Assembly (NCBI GenBank): GCA_900323505.1
Contig: OOIN01000007.1
Coordinates: 1,240,001-1,304,000, forward strand
Length of the DNA: 64,000 nt
Source: Ustilago trichophora
Lineage: Eukaryota > Basidiomycota > Ustilaginomycetes > Ustilaginales > Ustilaginaceae
Reading direction: 5' to 3'
Under the pieces are notes generated by a model. That model was not told the DNA's origin. It ran no database searches and saw only the letters and a program-made list of their open reading frames with translations. The position numbers were made by a program, and so were the translations under genes. Numbering within the stretch: position 1 is the stretch's first letter; the number at the start of each line of letters is the position of its first letter. This document shows, piece after piece, positions 39,588 through 52,615 of this stretch.

Positions 39588-40728
39588 GTGGTGGGCAAAT
39601 GCATTGAAGCTCTCGGAGGCTAGCCATTCATCTATCGTTTCTACAAACCGGCCAGGTTGGAAGATCTATTGCGCGAAGGTCCGGTGTAGCGGTCGCAGCA
39701 ACAAGATTTTTGATGACATGTGACCTGCGATCCAGCTTGCGATGCATACAGGCGTATCGTACCAACATGCATCCTCTCGTCGATGATCCACATCTCGCAT
39801 CCGCCCATGCCCTCGCTTCGGCCAAACCGATCCGTTGCACTCCTTCCCACCTGCGCATATACCTCTTCTAGCATCGCACAAGCCTTGCTTCATCCTCGAA
39901 CAACATCGCACGCATTCGTCCGCACCGCCTTTGCATACACAAACCCAACTCTACCCGCCAACGGTTCGCATCGTCGCTTGCGCCTCATTTATTTCTCTCT
40001 CTCATATGCTTACCTGTCTCTTGGCTTATCAGCTTGACACTTTCGGCTTTACGGCAGACACAGACTGTATCAATAGAAGACGCGCAACCGTTTCTTTCTG
40101 CTTTCAATTCTACCCAGGAAATGCTTTCTAGACCCGACCTTCTTACCAAATCGCGGAGGTGTGCAGGAAGCGACGTCCGTTCCATTCGATCGGAGAAAGG
40201 ACAGTAACAGAGATGGTGATGATGCCGAGAAGGTTTCCTCCTTGCTGTTTGCAGATGTGGCTTGAACTTATTGGATGAGAAGAAGGAGGAGGAGGAGGAG
40301 GAGGAGGAAGAGCGGCGGAGGATGGAAATTGAAGAGATAGGTGTATGCTATGTGCAGCCAAAGTTTCGTGCTGGCATTTGGGGGTTGTGTGCGAGACTGC
40401 AGGGTGTTGATCGGTGCTTGGTAGATCGTGCAACCCGAGGTCGGCGCATGGCATATAGGGTAAACAGTGTGGATCTATGCTGTCGAACCCGTAGCGGCGG
40501 CCTTTCACAAACAAGATCCTCGTATAGGAAGCCAAAGCAGATGCCAGAAGAGATATAAGTCGATCTCCAAGACAGAAAAAGATGTGCCCCGTTCGTCCAT
40601 CATCACCTTACTCCTCCTCATTCTCCTCTTGGTGCTGCTCCATCTTCGTTCTGAATCTCCTCTCAATCCCACTCTCACTCTCACTCTTATTCTCACTCTC
40701 ACTCTCACCCTCACTCTCACTCTCACAC

Positions 40729-40776
<48 letters not shown>

Positions 40777-40834
40777 TTCCTCATCTACAACGTGCTTCTC
40801 GTAACATCGCGAGGCATCATCATTGCTACATTCG
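39588..40834. promoter_or_regulatory. Intergenic region upstream of the RBMS-type gene
   Basis: 1.25 kb. A GGA-rich stretch lies at about 40283-40315 and a (TCTCAC)n hexamer array at 40669-40775, the latter ending about 60 bp before the RRM-protein start. No gene is supported; a minus-strand 130-codon frame near 40143-40535 reads as low complexity. Confidence 0.55.
40669..40775. repeat. (TCTCAC)n hexanucleotide array
   Basis: About 17 units of CTCACT/TCTCAC with a few variants (TCTTAT, TCACCC, CACACCA). Its position just upstream of the ATG at 40835 suggests it is in the promoter or leader. Confidence 0.92.
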
Positions 40835-43157
40835 ATGATCCCACGCAGCGATCGAGTTTTCTTTCACACCACGGGTTCGCCCCCTTTCAGGGCCAAGAAT
40901 CCTCCACCACCTCCTCCTCCCTCGACGATAAACAAGTCAGACTCCACACCTGGCCTTCAGAGCCCCATAGCAGCCAGCACTACTGCACGATGGAACGGCG
41001 GTAAGCGTATCAACATCGCCAAAGATCCTCGCAACAAAATGCGCGTCCTGGCCCCAGCCACCCCTTGGCGTCCGCGTATCTCGCGCAAGAGTCCTACATC
41101 CATCTCTCTCGAAGACCAACCTGAAGAACCTAGCCCTCTCGACCGCAAGCTTCCCGCTTCGATCGTGCCGCTCAAGCTCGGTGCCAAGCCTGAAGCTGGG
41201 GTGCTGTCGTCCGCCCCGACTTCGGCGACTCTGGCTCCGGCGGGAGGCGACAAAGATGAGCTTGTGGAGGGCAAGGAAGGTTCGGTGGCAGATGCGTGTC
41301 GACGCGAGCCGGTCCTCGAGCAGCAGATGGAGGAATGGTTAAGTGATCGATGGGGGTCTCTGCGCTCCGATCACAAAGCGGGTGTGTACGATAGACTTCA
41401 GTGTCACCCGCAAACGACGGTGCGACCTGAGCAGTCGATCAATTCCCGCTCGGCGCTGGGGCTGGGTGATATCCCTTACAGCCCGACAGGACGACGCCAA
41501 GAAGCCTGCTTGGCACTGGACATGAACAACGATACTAACATCTACGTCAATGGTTTACCGAAAGAGTAAGTACCCATTCATCTCTAAGTACGAAAGATGG
41601 CTATGATGCTGACAGGAAGTTGTTCTTCCACTACTGCGGGGGCTTCGATAGGATGACCGACCACATGCTATACCTTCTCGGCTCGGCCTGTGGGGTGGTG
41701 ATCAGCCATAAAGCCATGATGGATCGACAGACTGGGCTGTGCAAAGGCTTTGGATTCTTGATGTATGCCACGAGCGATATGGCAAAGAGCGCCATCGAGT
41801 GGCTGAATAGTCACGGTTTCACGTCGTCCTTTGCAAAGGTGTGTACTTTGGCGTTCACCTCTCTTACCATACTTCTGACCTTTTGGAAAGATTCTGACTG
41901 CTTTTCCTCTTCTGCATGTCCGTATTCTTGCTTTGTGCTTGGGCTGGACAGGAATCCTTCTCGGCACGCCTTCGACGAATGGCCGACAACAGCTCGACCA
42001 ACGTCTACCTCTCCAACCTACCCCTCAAGTTTACCGTCCACCAACTCGAACAGCTCTTCAATCCGCATCCAATCGCAAGTCTCAAAATGCTGTACGACGC
42101 TCATGGCGAGTCTCGCGGTGTAGGCTTTGTCCGCTTGCACGATCGGGCGACTGCCAAGCAGTGCATCGAGCGACTGCATGGACGTGTATTGCCGGGTACC
42201 ACGCTGCCGCTCCAGGTGCGATTTGCTGATAGCGAAGCGCAGAAGCATCTCAAGCATACGGTCCATCAAAAGCATACCTTGGAGTCGCTCGGTTTGCTGG
42301 GAAAGTTGGACGATGCCATTCATAGGTATTACCAGGAGTTGGATGGTGGGAGGGTCAGGTCGGCTAGTGAAGTAGATGCAGTCCTGGAGAGGGGAGTGAG
42401 AGGTGTGCAGACACCCAATGCCAGTCCGGCTTTCGCCCATTCTTTCATTCCAGCAGCTACTTCGATGCCAGTACCGCAGATACATGGAGCAAGCGGGCTT
42501 GGAATCGAAGTGCCCAACCGAATACTCTGGCCTCATGCTCAGACCGGTCACCCAACGGTCAATCCGGCAGTCTGGCCATCGGTCGCAGCAACGAGAGTGG
42601 TATACTCTGGCATGGAGGGAAGCTATCCGCTCGATCGGGGCTATCCGTTATCTCCTGTGGTAGCGACTGACATGTGGGACGGGCACAAAGCCTCAACTGC
42701 CACCACCACTTACCTTCCCATCTCCTTCATCCCTCCTCCTCCTGGTCTTACCCACACTGCTCCTAGCTACGCCGAGCATACGCACAGCACTCCCCCCAGC
42801 AGCCACCATAGCCACAACACGACCCACATCCGACAAGCGCGCAAGAATCTCCCATCAGCAGCCGTTCGCGTTCGCTTCCCAGCCGCAACCGCTCCTTCCG
42901 ACTTGGGAAGAAGAGCAGTCTCTGACCCTCTGGCAATGCTTGCAGCCCAAGCCAGAGTCAAAGAGGCTCTTGGAATGTCCGATCGCGTCAGGTCCGCCGT
43001 TAGCGCGGATAACTCGGTTATAGAGGCTGAAGCTAGGGATGAGTCCAGATCCAGCGCGGGAGAGGAGGGAGCGGTAGAGGAAGAAGGAGGAGAAGAGGAG
43101 GAGGAGGAGGAGGATAGCATGAGCATTGACATTCAAGTCAATGCTCGGGCTGTGTAG
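40835..43157 (+). CDS. RBMS-type protein with two RRM domains, three exons
   Basis: CDS join(40835..41565, 41616..41838, 41952..43157), 719 aa. Introns are 50 and 113 nt with GTAAGT and GTGTGT donors and CAG acceptors; frame is kept at both. RRM1 spans about 235-315 (NIYVNGLP as RNP2, KGFGFLMY as RNP1) and is split by the first intron. RRM2 spans about 332-412 (NVYLSNLP as RNP2, RGVGFVRL as RNP1). The close spacing and the segment between them match the MSSP/RBMS single-strand nucleic-acid-binding family. Both flanks are disordered, with a Pro-rich N terminus and an acidic Glu-rich C-terminal end. Role: likely mRNA binding, with the target unknown. The first intron is very short. Confidence 0.92.
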
Positions 43158-44249
43158 CTTGCGCTGTTGATGCTTGCTGTTCTAGTTAGTTGGTTCCCAG
43201 TTTCGTACAATGTTTTGCTCGCGTGTTTCCAGATGCTCAGCGACGAGGAAGAAAAGACATGCATGCTATCGTCGGTATTGCGGGTCCATATACAAGTTGG
43301 TTCTAGTGACTTTGTCTTCAATTGCTTAATGAATCCAGACGCTCGAACGTCTCTCAGACCATGCAGCTATGATTCGACATGGGCCGAGAACCTACTTGTG
43401 CTCGAAAGAGAGGAGTGTGTTTTTAAATGGCATTTCTCTGTCACCTTTTTTCCGTGGCAATTTTCTTCAAGCTTTAATTCTTCCTGCTCAGACGGGGTCC
43501 TTTGCTCGTTCTATTAGACATTCTCAGCAACGAGTGCGAAGAAGGCATCCGATCGCATTCATCAACAGCTTCCCGACACGCAAGACGAGAAGAGAATCAA
43601 TCTGTCGGCTGTGGAAGAGAAGAGATCCAATCACGGGCAGATAGTAGCAATGGGTGTGTGTGTCATGGCTTTCTCAAAATCACGGCAGTTTTGCATGCAT
43701 TTTGGTGGGTGCTTAAGGATGAGGTTCCCCCAACACAAAACGAGATCTTTCCTTTCTTGCATGATGTGGCTCAGTCAGATTGTGTGAATAGCGGCCGAAC
43801 CAAGGAAGCGCCTGCTCAGCGCACAGATTGTGAAAAAAGGAATCTTTTGAGCTTGTTGAGCGTCTTTTCCTTTCTTCTTTTTCTCAAATTCAATTCTCGG
43901 CTTGGCCGGTCAAGAAGAAAGGCTTGAGAAGAGCTTTCAGGATGCAACATGAGAGAGAGGAACGATTTTGGAAGAACCGCAGACAGACCGGCAGCCAGCC
44001 AAAAAAATAATAACAATAATGATCATAAAAAACCACGCGGATGTCAAAAGACAAAAGAAAGCTCTGGCTGAGTGTGACAGTTAGTGAGATGAAATCCCGG
44101 ATCCGCCCTCTCTCGCACACACGCACCCGCCACGTTTCCACCCAACCACACAACGTACCACTATCCTCTACCACCATCTTCATCTTCATCTCCACCTCTT
44201 ACAAGCACATCCTACACCTGGCTGGATCACGGCCGTACTGTTTCCAAGC
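43158..44249. promoter_or_regulatory. Intergenic region upstream of CHO2
   Basis: 1.09 kb with no supported gene. The last 150 bp are rich in CCAC/CATC and probably form the CHO2 leader. Composition is otherwise ordinary. Confidence 0.5.
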
Positions 44250-47200
44250 ATGGCTTCACTTGACCCGATGGGCATACCTTCATCCGAAGGGCTGCGCAAC
44301 CGCGTCAAGCAGCCCGCTCGCAGCGATTCCCCCCGCTCAGATACCACCCAACTCGCCACCACTCCATCCGTCGATCAAAGTCAACAGGACAAAAAGGACA
44401 AGCAGGCTTCAGACGCACAGGCAAAGGTGCTCGGTAGGACCCCTGATGGGACTGGTAAGTAGTCCGCTCCCCCGCTTTTCCCCCACACTCGGCTCGTGCA
44501 TGTGCAAAACCCAACTAGGAGCAGTTGTGCCGCGGGCCAACTCTCGGCATCACTGCCAAAAAAACCCCCAAAGCTTTCGAGCTCTCCCTTTGCTCTTCCT
44601 CTGCCCCTTAGGATGTCCCAATGCTCTCTGTGTGCTCTGCTTTGCTCCCCTCTCCCTGATTTGGACGTCGCCTTCGGTCCGCACATCGGCGAATTCGAGG
44701 TTCCGTTCCGACTCCAGCTCGCGTGGCAAGCTGTGTAATGCGACATCCCGACTGACTTCTCTCCCTCTTCCTTCTCCTGCTTCTTCCCGAATCATTCGGC
44801 TTCTTTTGTTCATGCTGCTCCCTAACGTGCATCCGATTGTGCTTCGTCAATGACCATGCCCGTTTCTCGCACCAGTCTTCACCGTCCCCCACACCCCAGA
44901 CATGCTCTCGTCTATCTTTGACCCTCGTCAACCCAAGACTCCCCTCGACATTGTCACCGTCGTCTCCCTCTCCCTTCAGATCATTCTCTATTTCGCACTC
45001 TCCCGTCGCGCCGCCCAGATCTTCTTTTTCCTTTACTTTGCCTTCTGGCGAGCCTCCTACAACGCCGGTCTCGGCTGGATCTTAAAGCAGCAGAGTGAGA
45101 AAGGTTGGATCATCCGTCAGGTCAAGCAGCATGGTTGGATGGACGCTCAGCGCCGCCCACGTGTACACAACTGGGTCAAGCAGCAGCTCGTCACCAAGAT
45201 GGACAAGGACTACGTATTTGACGCCATGCCCCTCGACTACAATGTCTGGCTCATGTTTCGCAGCATCGTCGATGTGATTTTGCTCAACGACTTTGTTGCC
45301 TATTCGCTCTTTGCTTTCAGCTGCACTCGTTTGCCAGAGGGTCACTCTGTCGCCATGCACGTCCTGCGCTGGATCGCAGGCTGGACCTTGATCTTTTTCA
45401 ACCTATGGGTCAAGATCGATGCGCATCGTGTTGTCAAGGATTATGCATGGTATTGGGGTGACTGCTTCTTCCTTTGCCTGCAGAGTCTCGTATTTGACGG
45501 TGTCTACGAGATTGCTCCCGATCCCATGTATTCCATTGGCTATGCGGGATACTACGGTCTGTCGCTCGTCAGTGGTAGCTACGCAGTGCTCTTTGTCTCG
45601 CTGGCTGCCCACTTTGCCCAGTTCTTGTTCATGACCTTCTTCGAGGGCCCGCACATTGACCGTACCTATGGGGAGAGGAAGCCGATCGCTGCCCGTGTGC
45701 CTCTTCGACAGGCTCCCTTCAATGCTGCTTCCCGCAAGGCCGCTCATGCCACTGACGATGCTGACACTACCTCTCAAGAGCATGAAGCCACTGGCTCGCG
45801 GTCCAAGGCTGCAGCTGCAAATCGAAGCTCGCGATCCGGCGATCAGGACTTTGAAGGTCCTACCCCGAGCCAGACCGAGGGTTCGACCGCTCTCACCACC
45901 GATGACGAGACGTCTGATGATGAACAACGCCGCGCCTTCAAACGCGATGCCCTCCGAGCGTCTTCCTCCTCCAACGACGCCATCAAGCAGCACCTCTCTG
46001 CCATTGACCCCTCATCTCAACAGCAGCGCCCTGTCACAACCCTTCACGATCTCCACCATCGCATCTTTCGCAAGGACAACGTGGTTTTCCGCAACCTCGA
46101 CCCGATGCGATCCAACGATTTCCTCCTCGTCGTAGCCTCCCTCTATGCCCTCTTCCCACTCATTCTCCCCTCGCTTGGGCGTCATCCTCGCCTGACACTG
46201 CTCTTCATCAATGCACTCGTCTGGCGCACCTTCCACTCGTTCGGACTTGGAATGGCTCTCTCCCGCCAGTCCGAATCCAAATGGATCGTACGCCACTTTC
46301 TCAAACACTACCATTTCACCCAACCCCAGGATGCAGTCTTTGAAGCCTTCTCTCACTGGAAAGTCATCTACAACACTTCCCTCGTCATGACCTACATCTC
46401 GTTTGGTGCTCTTGCGTGGAACTGCTACACGCCCATCGGTCACCCCGACTGGACTGTAGGACCCGAACTTCTTCGCCACACCCTCGGATTCCTCCTCATC
46501 GCGTTGCACGTGTGGACTGCCAACTCATCGTACGAGGTGTTGGGTCCCTTTGGTTGGTTGTACGGTGACTTTTTCGTCGACGAATACCCTCATCAGCTCT
46601 ACTATACGGGAATATACCGCTTCCTCAACAACCCAGAGCGAAGTATGGGCGGTGCGGCGTTCTTCGGTCTGGCACTGATCGCAGGGAGCAAGTTGACTTT
46701 GGTCATGGCCATCCTATCCTACGTAGCCCACTGGGGATTCTTGAGCTACGTTGAAGGTCCCCATATGCGCAAGCTGTATGGCGCAGCCGCCTTGCGCAAG
46801 GATTCTGGCTTGACCAAACAGCTCAAATCTCAATGGGTTGCCGCCAAAGATTCTGACCTCTTCCGTCTGGCCCAAGAACACCCGACCATCAAAAACGTAC
46901 AGGGAACCATCGAAAAAGTGCAACGCGATGCGGCAGAGGCCTTCGAAGAGTTTTTCCGCCAATCGAAACCTCGGTTTGAAGGAATGCTCGAGGAGACCAA
47001 AGTGCTGTTGCAGCAGAGCAAAGATCGTCTGTTGATTGTCAGGGTCGAAGACGATCAGAAATTGCGTTCGGAGGGGGTGGATAAGACTAAATACAGCTTG
47101 AATGTTCGAAGAAGCAGCAGCAATGGTGGTGAAGGTGGAAGCATGGCTAGGTTTCATTTAGGTCAGCCGATTGCGATCGAGTGGCGTGCGGCTGCCAATC

Positions 47201-47970
47201 ATTCAAGGAGGGATTGGATCGGGGTTTATCTGCTTTCGAGGTTTGGTGGGCCACGAGGGGCGGATGAAGCTTCGTTGGTGACCAAAATTAGCAGTCAAGG
47301 GAAATGGTTAGGAGTCGCTGAGGAGGAGTGGGTGGGAGATGTTCATCTATCTTCCTCCCCTGGTGCATCCTCCTCCGACCAAACACCCAAAGAAGCAATC
47401 ACTAGCGGAGTAAGTGTTTTCACCGATTCCAAGCTACCCTGGGTTCCCGGAGTCTATGAATTCCGATATCACCACGATGGCAAGCACAACGTCCTTGCAC
47501 GTTCCTCTCCCATCGAGATCTTTGTCGGCACCTTGACCCGACCCGAATCTCTTTCTGAAACTGAAGAGTTGGCCCAAACCGAAGAAATCATTCGCAACAT
47601 TGTCCACTATTCGACCCCTACCACCAAGCCCACCCGTTTATCCATTTCCTCTCCACAGCCCCCTTCAGCACTAACATCTTGTTCAGTCGGAATCTCTCCT
47701 ACTGACAATGAAGAGGCTGTCGATACGACCTCTGAAACGGGCAGCAGCGCTTCGCCACTGGTGCCGCTCTCAGGAATGGACAAAGAGGGAGATTTCACCA
47801 TTTGGGACATGCAACAAGCAAGTAGAATCTCGCGCGCTATCAAATGGGCTTTTGACATCGAATTGAGTTCCGAAGTCATAGTTGCCGAGGCCAACGTAGG
47901 TAGATTGGCGAGAGATGTGGTGCAAGGTAGAAGAGTGTTACGGCCTGGATTTGCTCCTTTGATGAGCTGA
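44250..47970 (+). CDS. CHO2: Phosphatidylethanolamine N-methyltransferase
   Basis: CDS join(44250..44454, 44876..47970), 1099 aa. The first exon encodes 68 polar residues; the join GTG-VFTVPHTPDMLSSIFDPR matches the conserved CHO2 start. The intron is 421 nt, long for this locus. The protein has two PEMT-like membrane halves (about 85-290 and about 395-640) with many hydrophobic spans. The first includes YAWYWGDCFFL and DPMYSIGYAGYYG, the second FGWLYGDFFVDEYPHQLYYTGIYRFLNNPE. A soluble C-terminal beta-rich region follows. The enzyme methylates phosphatidylethanolamine with SAM in the ER, the first step of phosphatidylcholine synthesis. A Ser/Thr-rich loop separates the halves. Confidence 0.96.
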
Positions 47971-48520
47971 TTTGCAGAAATCAGGTTGAAACTTTTCTAG
48001 TCGATTCGTCAGGAGAAGAACCTGGATTCTCGAGGCTATAAAGGAAGGCTGGTTTTGCGCCCCGCTGATCAGTTGACCGACTAAAATCAAGGGTGGGGGC
48101 TGCCAATTAGCAAAGAAGAGGCACCATCAAGTAAATTTTGCCCCATGAGAAATGTTCTGAGCGTAAGAACTAAGCTTGATGTTTGTCGCTCAGACTCATC
48201 TCATATACAGTTACACACACAAAATTCTTGTAAATAATCTTTCAATTTAATCCTAACATTCCATCTTCCAACCTCATTTTTATAATAAATGCCCTTTCAA
48301 GAAGAGAGGGAGTCGGGGAGGGGATATTCTTTCGAATCCAACCTTTTTTTGCCCATCTGAACTGGTTTGTTGACAACGATGAGGTAGGAAGGAAGGTACG
48401 GTGTATTATGAGCATAGCCGGATCTGCAGAAGTGAAGCAGAGGTAGATTCGAAGCACTTTTCAAAGAAAAGCGTTTACCATCCAAAGCTTGAAAAAAACT
48501 TGATTACGAAAGTTGGGGCT
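47971..48520. other. Convergent 3' region CHO2 / NPR3
   Basis: 550 bp between two convergent stops. It is AT-richer than the surroundings, consistent with 3' UTRs. No gene or RNA is recognised. Confidence 0.5.
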
Positions 48521-49913
48521 TTAAGGATGCATAAAAGTGATGATAAACTCGCGAAATACTGAAAGCAATCTTCGAATGTCTCTCCTTCGCATTTTGACCC
48601 TGTATTCGATTTCGTCAATGGTATGTTTACCATTGAGATACGGAAGCAATCTGAAAAAGTTTTTCACCGTTGCGGGCTCTTTGTCGGCAACCATTGTTGC
48701 AATATATTCGTTTTCCTGACGCGAAGCTCGGGCGGGTTCAATGATTAGAGATTCGATAAAACTTTCGTTGGCGATGGCGGTTGCGGTGGGATGATTCGAG
48801 GTGGTGGTCGAGGCGCGGGTGTTGCTACGGGTGTAAGGTGGACGTGAGTCCGAGTCCGAGTCCGAGATGGAGGGGGAGTTGTGTGTGTTTCGTCGTCGTC
48901 CTGGCGTCCGTTTCTGACGGGCGGAGGAGAAGGAAGAGGAAGAGGAAGAAGAGGAGAGTTCGGACGACAGGGAAAAGTCGCTGGTCGAAATCTCCGCGGA
49001 TGAAGATGAGGGAGAAGAGGAGGAGGAGGAGGAGGAAGAGTGTGTGTGTGAGTGCTTGGAGCATGAGCATCCGCTGGAATGCTCATGATCGCTAGCATCG
49101 CTCTCGGACGGCGGAGGAAGGTCCGGCCTTTCGCTCGCCGTCGAGATACGTCTTTTGGTCATCTCCCTCTTTTCCTCTTCCTCCAGCCGCAAAGAGTCAA
49201 GTTTCGAGGCAAGCTGGCTTGACTCCACTTTGTTCTCATTAGCTGAATCTTCCTTAGCTTCGATATCGCCATCGCCAACGTCATCCTCCTCGCCACTCTT
49301 TTCTTCATCAATCTCGACCTCGGCACCCACACCAAAGCCTTTCACTCTCATACGTGCTCTGGAAGGCGATCGCGACCGAGCGACACCTTTCCTTCCGCCC
49401 CAGCCTGCCGAGCTCGTCGCTCTGCGCGCACGGCGCGGCAAGCTACCCTCTGCACTTGACGAAATGTTTGACCCAGCCGCCCCAATCGATCGGTCTCTAA
49501 TGTGCAATGGGATATTCCTCCCGACAACGTTGGGCGTAGTCGGCCGACTTTGCTGCTGCGATGTTGTAGGCGTCATACTGAGCCCATCACTGCGATTCTT
49601 CCCATGTGCTAGGCCGCCTCCAGACGAAGAGGACCCAGTCGTGTCAGCACGGGCACGGCGGCCAAGTTCACCACGCTCGCTGAGATTGCTAAAGCTGACC
49701 GAGAGACCAGGGTTGGTCGATGTTACCATCATCGCCGTCGACGGTGAACGAGAGCGTAGGACAGGTCGACGCTCGAACTTGAGCTCGTCAAAGGGTGGAC
49801 GGGTAGCAATGGGTATCGGAACCTTCTCGGCAGCAGATGCGCTTGATTCGTTGCCTCCGTTCGAGTCACTCGCGTGCTTGTGATCGCGGTGATGGTGGCG
49901 ATGATGATGCGAG

Positions 49914-49948
<35 letters not shown>

Positions 49949-52615
49949 GTGATGGTGGTGGTGATGATGAAGACCATGTTCACGAGAGGCCGACCTGTGC
50001 TCCTCTCCGACAGATCCTGCAATCGCAACAGCGGCCGCAGCTGCCTCAGCAACGCTGTCCGGATGAGCCAAGATCGGCGGTCTCGAGACACTCAGACCCG
50101 ATGTCTGTATCTCTCCGGCTGCAACGTCGTCGGCAGCACAGATCTCACGATCCTCTCCAGCCTCCATCCTTGCAACCTCTCCACCTTGCTGCCTTGCATC
50201 GGCGGAGCGCGATCTGTCTCTGTCTCTGCTCCTTCCCCTATCCTCCTGCAATCCTGCCTTTCGTGCTATTTCTTGCTTCTCTTTCCGCTTGGCCTGTTCT
50301 GCCGCCTTCCTTCGTTGCTGCTCTTCCGATTGTGACTTTTTCATCCGTCTGGCTTCGGCCTTGGCCGCCCTTTTACGTTTCTTCTCCTTCCTGGCCCTAT
50401 GCCGTTCGTGTCGCTCGAGCCTCCTTTCTGCCGTGCGTCTCTTGACACCCTCGGTCGCAATCAGTCGCAACCTGATATGCATCTTGACGACCACGTCCCT
50501 GCGCAACAACCAGATGAGCACATCGAGCGCGAGCTCCCTCTGATGTCTGGCTGGGAATAGTGTGCTGAGAGCCCGCGACGAAGACGACAACTGCGAAAGG
50601 AACACCGGCAGTGGTGCGACGTCAGGGAACGTCTGGGCCCATATGCGTGAAAGTGGACCGAGACGACCAAAGTCGAAGAGGGGCGAAATGGCATAGACGT
50701 GTCCAGGGCGCGGGATGTCGATTACCCTGGCCTGTCTGTAGTAGATCAAGTGTCGGATCATAGGATAGACGTCTTCGTACAAGTCCCAGCCAAGCATGTC
50801 TGCCACCTCGCTAAAGTTGAGCGAGTGGTATAGATTTGGCCTGAACAGAGACGTAAAGTTGCGCGCAAGTTGCTCGAATCCGTGCGCCTCTGCAGCTTGG
50901 CCACCTCCAGGCGAACCCATGCCAGCTGGGCTAGAATTTCCCGGCGTCTGTCGACCTCGTCCCGGTGCTTCTTCGGCTTGATCGTGCAGCAGGAGTAGAG
51001 TCTTCCAGGGTAGCAGATAAGGGCCTGTAGTCCTGCACCATTCCTCAAAGCTGAGCTGGTGCGGAGCCAAATCCAACAGCCTGTCGTATGTTCCTCCCCC
51101 GCCATCCTCATCCGCACCCTCTTTGCCCAAGCCCGCGAACCCGCCACCGGATAGGAAGATGGGATCGTTGGGATCGAGCTCGGTCTCAATGTCGATGGTC
51201 TTTGGCAGATTGCTGGGATCTTGGAGGATGGGCGGAAGCTGAAGATGGACTTCTATCCTATCATTGATGGTGAGGAAGGCGTCGGAAGAGGTGCTGATGC
51301 TTTTGTGAAGATCTCGAATGCATCTAGCAAGCGAAGAAATGCCAAGGCATTGCGCAGCGTAGGCAGCGTAAGCCTGTCCGTCGTCCATGCAACGTTCTCG
51401 GAGGGCAAGAAGCTTTTCCGTCTCGCGTCCGACATAGTCGGCTTTGGACTGCTCGGCAAACAGGGCAGCAGTCATCTTGAAGACAATGTTATCGTAGAAA
51501 AGCTGAAGCCATGAGGAAAGATCCATACCAGACATGGCCGTTGATGGGTCGGGTCGGTCCAGCACGAGAACAAGATGGAATTGGGTCAAGGGTGCAAACG
51601 AACGGGAGGTCGAGGAGTCGGTGGTTTGCTCTGCCCGAGATTGCGAGATGCTTCTTGACTTTGCAGATGGATTTGGATTTGCGCCCAGCTTTCCATTCTT
51701 GGAGAATGCTCCCGCCGCGTCCTTTGAGGCACCTTCTCCCTCTGAAAGGTCATATGGCCGGATCTCTTTGCGAAGACCGGACCGACCGCGTTGCTGCGTC
51801 TGACCTACTGGCTTCTCGTTTCCGTCACCGGCATCGTCATTGTCGTCGTTGGGCTCCTCATCTGGTTCGCCCCAAGTTCCGCCCTTGCTGGCGGACACCG
51901 GATGGCCCAGGAAGGCAAGATCGTCGACAATGAGCTCGAATTTCTGATGCGCCAGCTCAGGTCGAGGATTGAGAATGCTGGCAAGAATCTCGATATCATA
52001 TCCGAGGTAGGTCTTGTATGCTCGGGCGGCCCTCTCTTCTCGCCTCGCTTTCTCTTCAGGCGAGAGTTCCTTTGATGTACCGGCATCCGAATCTGGGGCT
52101 TTGTCGTGTGCATCTGTTGCATCCTTGTGCGCTCCCGTCTGTCGATCTGCGGATCGTACACTCTGATTGGATTCTTCGAAGCCAACGAGCGTTCGTCTTG
52201 TTTTGCTCTTCGATCGACTTGTAGAGAGTGCGGCGCCTGTTTTGGATCGTCCGTGGGATGCTATTGTCTCTGCGCGATCGCGGACGGAACGGTTTTCATC
52301 GTCATCGGCCATGGTGCCGTCCGAGTCTTCAACGTCGGAAGAGGAAGGGGTATCACTCTGGCCTGCATCATCGGAGTTGGCGTCGGCGTGGTCATCGTCA
52401 TCCTCATCGTGTCGATCCCACTTTGCTTTCTGACGAATGGGGTCGAGATCATCGTCGAGGTGGGAACGGTTGAGATGAGAGGGTCGCGACTCGGTATAGT
52501 ATTTGACCTTGGAGTAGCGTTTGAAGAGCTTGGGGTTGTTGGGCCAGCGAAAGACGATATGCGATCCACGTGAGGAGGATGTCGCCAAGATGACACCAAG
52601 CAACGGCTCCGCCAT
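48521..52615 (-). CDS. NPR3: NPR3, GATOR1/SEACIT subunit (TORC1 inhibitor)
   Basis: A 1364-aa intronless protein starting at MAEPLLGVILATSSSRGSHI. The first in-frame ATG is at 52613-52615. Conserved blocks are the N-terminal longin-like part (SHIVFRWPNNP, then YKTYLGYDIEILASILNP at about 200-217), TQFHLVLVLDRP (about 344-355), LSFEEWCRTTGPYLLPWKTLLLLHDQ (about 521-546), FRPNLYHSLNFSEVADMLGWD (about 591-611) and the terminal KNFFRLLPYLNGKHTIDEI winged-helix-like region. NPR3 with NPR2 restrains TORC1 when amino acids are scarce. The protein is much longer than yeast Npr3 (about 1146 aa). The middle 750-1250 region is low complexity, with Arg/Lys-rich helices, a run of about 20 His, and Ser repeats. 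Confidence 0.95.
49912..49972. repeat. Poly-histidine coding tract in NPR3
   Basis: ATG/GTG repeats on the plus strand encode about 20 consecutive His (CAT, some CAC) followed by SHHHRHHHRDHKH. The tract lies at about residues 883-902 of NPR3. Confidence 0.93.

Noticed and set aside
40669..40775. Hexamer array considered as interstitial telomeric repeat
   Set aside because: The unit is TCTCAC, not TTAGGG or its complement.
48825..50091. Several open frames on both strands within NPR3
   Set aside because: They are shadows of the low-complexity NPR3 coding region (Ser, His, Arg repeats).
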